Shown piece after piece: positions 53,851-60,597 of a stretch of 60,597 nucleotides of DNA. The DNA comes from Chromera velia (Eukaryota; Sar; Chromeraceae): contig JAHBMJ010000698.1 of assembly GCA_018398765.1 (NCBI GenBank), forward strand, positions 61,477 to 122,073. The letters are read 5' to 3'. The translations under genes were made by a program, and so were the position numbers. The notes below the pieces were generated by a model. That model was not told the origin of the DNA. It saw nothing but the letters and a program-made list of their open reading frames with translations, and did not search any database. Position 1 is the stretch's first letter. Each line of letters begins with the position of its first letter.

Positions 53851-55659
53851 AGGGGTTCTGTCTCAAATCTTGTCGGTGCTTTTCAAGTGATCTCTTCCTC
53901 TCTCTCTGTTTGTGAGCCTTGTCGTTCCTACATGTATGCTGCCTGATTAGAAGCATTACGAGCAAAAGAGACAACGAATGAAGAATACAGAGAAGGCTTT
54001 TTGGATTCTCCCATTAATGAGGAAACAAAAATGAAGAGAAAAATCACGTTGTATTCATGTCGGCCTACCTCTCTGTCCACTTTGCTCTCTCTCTCTCCAC
54101 CTCCCTCTCTCGCTTTGGGGCGCACGCGCTCCCGCTCGTGATGTCAGCCTGTCGACATTCAGCGAGTGTTGTACTTTAGACACGAAAATCTTACATTCTT
54201 CCATCTCATCCTCCCCCCAGTTTTGTCCTGCCTTCTTTGAAATGACGACAAGGAACAGAATCCTCCTTCTGCCCTTCTCTTCTGCTGTCTTGTGCCTGTT
54301 GGGTCTCCTGCTTTACTTTTCGTTCGTCATAATTGTCGTCCCATGCATTGGTGAGAGAGTTCTTCGCCACAACTAAGCGTGCTCTCTTTTCATACGTGGA
54401 CAGGGTAATGGAAATGACATCGTCAACTAAAAATGGCTTTTCTTTTTGAGGCACTAGATACAGCATCCATCACCTGGCAGACAGACGATGTCACAGTGAC
54501 AGACAGGCGGATCGACAGATGTGCAGAATGAATGAATGTTCGGGTCATCTAACCGGCCTGTTTGTGAACACACCCCACGGCGACGTTGGAGGTTTTCGTG
54601 TACGTCGGGGTGTTCGTGGCTAGTGAGAATATGCGTGGGCGACTGACTGGAAGGGGGGGAGAAGGGGCGTTGGTGAGGGGTGGAGAGAGGGAGAGAGACA
54701 AGGAGGGAGGGGCGTTTGGCGCACACACGTATCTATCTGCATGTGAAGGGACTTTTTTCTTTTGGCGTCGGGAGAGTTTTGCTTACCGCTCTGTTTATCT
54801 TGTTGTCCTTCCAATTTTGTTGTTTCTCCTTCCACTTCTCTCATGCACGTGTGCTCTGTGCTGCCCCAGACTCTTTTCTGTTTCGTCTTTGCTTCCTCTC
54901 TTCTCGTCAGTCCTGTATCATTAGATTTTCTTTTTCTTTAAAGCCACTCTCCAGGCTTCAAAGGCTCGCCGCTTGTCAGTATGTCAAGAAAATATGAATT
55001 GGTCGTGGTGAGCGAATGCTTTTCTCACGAGCATACGTCTTTCCTTTTCTTTTTCTGTTTCTTACTTGTTTTCTCCATACGCTTCTGCATTTTGACTACT
55101 GTTCAATGTTGCTTTTGCATATGATGAATCGACTGTGCGCATGCAGAGTTTGAAAGATGTTTTGCGAATATAAAATGCCAGCTAGGGGATTGATTGACTT
55201 TATAAAGGTAGGACTATAGGTGCTTGATTGATTTGATAACTCTATAGTAATCACTTTTGACCTGGTGGTAATTTGGTGCTAAATCTTTGTCGATTCTTCG
55301 AACCAGGTGGATTTTTGAGTTTCTAGGGGGGGTACTAGGGGGGGTATATAGCAACTTGAAGGGGTATAGATAGGATAAGATAGGATGTATAAAGATGATT
55401 ATTATCCTAGTTATTACTAGTATCAGATCATGCATATATCTAGGAATGTATATATAAAACCTTTTAAACTTAAATTGAACTATAAGCTTTGAATTAAATT
55501 AAATTGAATTGAGGCGGTTAAAGGCGGTGAGCCACCAGTGGCCCAGTGGCCCACCACTTATGCTCTGGTGAACTACGGGTCATGGAATGCAATGTTGATT
55601 TTTTGACTTAATTAGCACCATATTTTATAACTTAAAATCTCCATATTCATCAAAAATAT
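53851..55659. other. Intergenic region
   Basis: No supported exon. The first kilobase is pyrimidine-rich with short open frames on both strands; from about 55130 the sequence becomes AT-rich and leads into the inverted-repeat element. Confidence 0.5.
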
Positions 55660-55875
55660 ACCCTATAAAATTTCCTGTTGAAATCCCTGTTGTTTTACCT
55701 GTTATAGGTATTTTTACTAATATTTTTTGGATTTTCATTAGTATTTTTCAAAAATTCCTGTTAGTCCTAACTTATGAAGTATAAGAAGTAAGAAGCTTAA
55801 ATTTTGCATGCTAAGAGCTCTAAGTGTGTTTGCATACGCCCATAGATTAAAACACATTAATTCTATTTATATTTT
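55660..55875 (+). repeat. Left terminal inverted repeat
   Basis: About 215 bp, pairing with 57555-57780. It contains the shared segment CTAACTTATGAAGTATAAG and GCATACGCCCA. Confidence 0.8.
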
Positions 55876-57554
55876 ATATGATACAAAAAATACTTGTTGA
55901 CTGGGAAAAGTAAAAAGTCTCAGTATCGGTAAAAAAAAAAATACCACTCACAGGGAAAATCCACAGGGATTTTTTAGATTTTCACTGGTATTTTTCAAAA
56001 ATACCTGTTGGTCCTAACTTATGAAGTATAAGGAGTTGGAAGCTCAAATTTTGTATGCTAAGAGCTCTAAGCGTGCTTGCATACGCCCATAATTTAAAAT
56101 GAGTTAATTCTACTTATATTTTATGCAATACAAAAAATGTCTGTTGACTAAAAAAATTTAAAAAGTACCATGCAGTGGAGAAAAAAATCCTTATTTATTT
56201 TTTCCCAGTGCATGGTATTTTTTTACATTTTCCCAGTCAACAGATATTTTTTGTATCATATAAAATATAAGTAGATAGGGCTGGGAAAAGGTTCATTGAG
56301 AAAAGGTTCAAATCTGAAAAAGTGAACCTGTTGAACCTGTTTTTAACCTGTTGAACCTGTTTTGAACCTGTTTTGGAGGCCAGACGTGCAGCCACAAAGC
56401 TAGCCAGGCCCGCGCCACCCGCGGCCCATATAGGTGAAATAAGGAGCCGGAGCCGCACGCATAGCAACTGTCCCTAGCCGGTTCAATCTATTGTGTTGGA
56501 CAAACGTATGTCAGCATATGTCAGCATCATATGTCAGCATGAAAACTCATGCTGATGGTTGCAGAAGTGAAGAAGTACACGTGACTTACCAAGTTTTCCA
56601 CTTGCAAGGCCCCGCATCAAAACGGACAGTCTCCACTGAAGGAATGAGGAAGTATAGAGTTTGTTTGACAGCAGTCTGCACGACAGTGTAATTGATAATG
56701 TCTTTTTGGAGGGGCTGCTTCAGACTCGTACCGGCAGCAGTCTCTCTGCTTGCTTCTGCTACTGCCGTCTCCGAATTTTTTTTTTTGAACTCCCAGCTAC
56801 AAGAGGTCTATCCATGGGTCCGACCTCTTTCACTGTACAACCCCTTTTCATTCTCTTTGTTGAAAAAAATTCCAGCGGTCCGATTCTCTCTGACACCTCA
56901 GATAACATAATATTGCCAATTCACATGATCGGGTGCACTGATGATTATTCGAAAACAGAGTTTCAGTCCGATTTTATGTGGCAAAAAGTTGGAACGAATG
57001 TAAACCCAGATATTTAGGTGCCACCCGCGGTAGCTGGGAGCGGTGGGGGCCATGGGGGGGAGCAGGGAGGGGGGCAACAGGCCGGGCTGGGAGCAGCAGG
57101 TCAAAGAGGCGGCAGTGCATGGAGAGGGAGGGGGGGAGCAGGAGCCGCGGGGCAACCGGTGAGCAGATAAAAGAAAGAAAGAAACACTGTAACGGTCTTA
57201 TATTAACTAAATTCTCATGATTAATACGATCATATAAATTTAATTATGCCATTTTCCAATTTTTTCAGGCTTTTTTGATTACTAATTTTCGACTATAAAC
57301 AGTGAATAACTTGAGACTAGCACCTAATGTGGGCGTAAATATTGATTTAAACTATTTAAAAACACTACTAAAGCATAGATTCTCTAATAAAACGTTCTAA
57401 AAATGCATTAAAGCCTAATTTAAAGGCATAAAATAACACAAAAAAATGAGGTTTCTATTAATTAAAAGTGAACCTGTTTTTGAACCTGATTCAGGTTCAT
57501 TACTTCGAAGTGAACCTTGAACCTTGAACCTTTTCCTAGCACTATTTAAAAATT

Positions 57555-57780
57555 TAAAAGTAGAATTAACTTATTTTGACTCTTGGGCGTATGCAAACAT
57601 GGCTTAGCACGCTTAGAGCTCTTAGCATACAAAATTTGAGCTTCCTTCTAACTTCTTATACTTCACAAGTTAGGACTAACAGGAATTTTTGAAAAATACC
57701 AGTGAAAATCCTAAAAATACCAGTAAAAATACCTGTAACAGGTAAAACAACAGGGATTTCAACAGGAAATTTTATAGGGT
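57555..57780 (-). repeat. Right terminal inverted repeat
   Basis: Reverse complement of 55660-55875 with about one difference per 10-15 bases and a few small indels, including an insertion beside the GCATACGCCCA segment. Confidence 0.8.
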
Positions 57781-58203
57781 AATTACTACCAGCTAGCACC
57801 CTTCAGCCTCTAGCCTCAGCCTCTGACTTTATGTTTCTTAGTACTTCTTAGCAAACTCTTTAAAATTCTCTTACAAAGTTCATACTAATGTCATAAATGA
57901 AAATTTACCTTAGTAGAGATTTACAGGTGCATACAGCTGCAATTTCAAAGTTACTGCTTTTCAAACTAAATTTCAGTCGTGTTACTAGTAAATTTCAGAC
58001 CTCAGCATAATTCATGCTTTCATCTAACTAATGATCTAAGCTCCAGCAGTTTCATCTATGATAAAAAAGAGTGAGTACCAGAGTGAGTAGTGAATACTCT
58101 ATCAAAGTCGAACTACCTTGCGTGCTGTGAAATTTGAAGGAAAGAGTTTGGTCGTCTGCGAGTCTTTTGATCGAAGTGTGTCCAAGTGGAGAACAGCAAC
58201 AAG
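57781..58203. other. AT-rich spacer between mobile element and WD40-like gene
   Basis: No exon seen. It is the 3' flank of the minus-strand WD40-like gene; a polyadenylation signal is expected but none stands out. Confidence 0.5.
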
Positions 58204-60481
<2,278 letters not shown>

Positions 60482-60525
60482 CTGCAGGCATGCAGAAAAG
60501 AACACATACATACCCCCGCCCATCC

Positions 60526-60531
60526 ACACAG

Positions 60532-60597
<66 letters not shown>
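60526..60597 (+). repeat. CA then GA microsatellite at window edge
   Basis: A short CA run then GA to the end of the window, upstream (on the minus strand) of the exon starting at 60481, so intronic to the WD40-like gene. Confidence 0.95.

Larger units (their letters stand above)
55660..57780. mobile_element. Inverted-repeat element of about 2.1 kb with a second element nested inside
   Basis: The left end (55660 to about 55875, starting ACCCTATAAAATTTCC) is the reverse complement of the right end (about 57555-57780, ending GGAAATTTTATAGGGT) with scattered mismatches. A second, direct partial copy of the left arm is at about 55960-56190 and a short inverted piece at about 56200-56277. Inside, GCTGGGAAAAGGTTCA at about 56280 is mirrored by TGAACCTTTTCCTAGCA near 57520-57540, marking an inner element. 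I find no transposase, so these look non-autonomous. The inner part has a triple ATGTCAGCAT repeat at about 56506-56540 and a GC-rich patch at 57010-57165. Flanking target duplication is not obvious. Confidence 0.75.

Overview
This is a eukaryotic nuclear genome fragment. Genes are split by many introns of mostly 120-700 bp, most of them with GT-AG ends. Coding exons are GC-balanced and packed between long simple-sequence arrays (GT/CA, GA, GAAA, CTGT, CATC), and three places show assembly gaps or stray Ns. The gene content (hybrid histidine kinase, calpain-like protease, MtlD-like sugar-phosphate dehydrogenase with a signal peptide plus Phe-led transit-like leader, possible axonemal protein) suggests a free-living alga with a secondary plastid. 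A chromerid such as Chromera velia is my best guess. That is an inference from gene style, not a database match.

Layout, left to right. (1) 413-5274, plus: decayed calpain-like cysteine protease, with all three catalytic triad residues recognisable but two conserved Trp codons turned into stops. (2) 7030-11464, minus: 3' part of an unknown multi-pass membrane protein; nine exons join in one frame. (3) 15224-20252, minus: a 914-residue membrane hybrid histidine kinase with receiver domain; the H-box exon is duplicated by what looks like an assembly error. (4) 21292-23180, plus: two- or three-exon basic protein, perhaps axonemal. (5) 23473-25964, minus: Gln-rich, zinc-finger-like protein of unknown function. 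(6) 27306-38790, plus: a 17-exon gene for a roughly 2,104-residue protein with about 18-20 membrane segments and a very long Ser/Glu-rich tail, unrecognised. (7) 41053-47696, plus: 16-exon MtlD-like mannitol-1-phosphate dehydrogenase with a probable plastid-targeting leader. (8) 52363-53850, plus: intronless LigB-like extradiol dioxygenase family protein. (9) 55660-57780: nested inverted-repeat mobile elements in AT-rich DNA. (10) 58204-60481, minus: 3' part of a WD40-like protein running off the right edge.

The genes do not form a pathway, as expected in a eukaryote. The most interesting cross-cutting signals concern splicing. Many 5' splice sites carry C at intron position +3 (GTCAGT, GTCGGT, GTCCGT), and introns often open with tetranucleotide runs (GTCA, GTCG, GTGA). 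A palindromic GCATGC sits within about 25 nt of many 3' splice sites. Both were seen in several unrelated genes where exon phases confirm the junctions.
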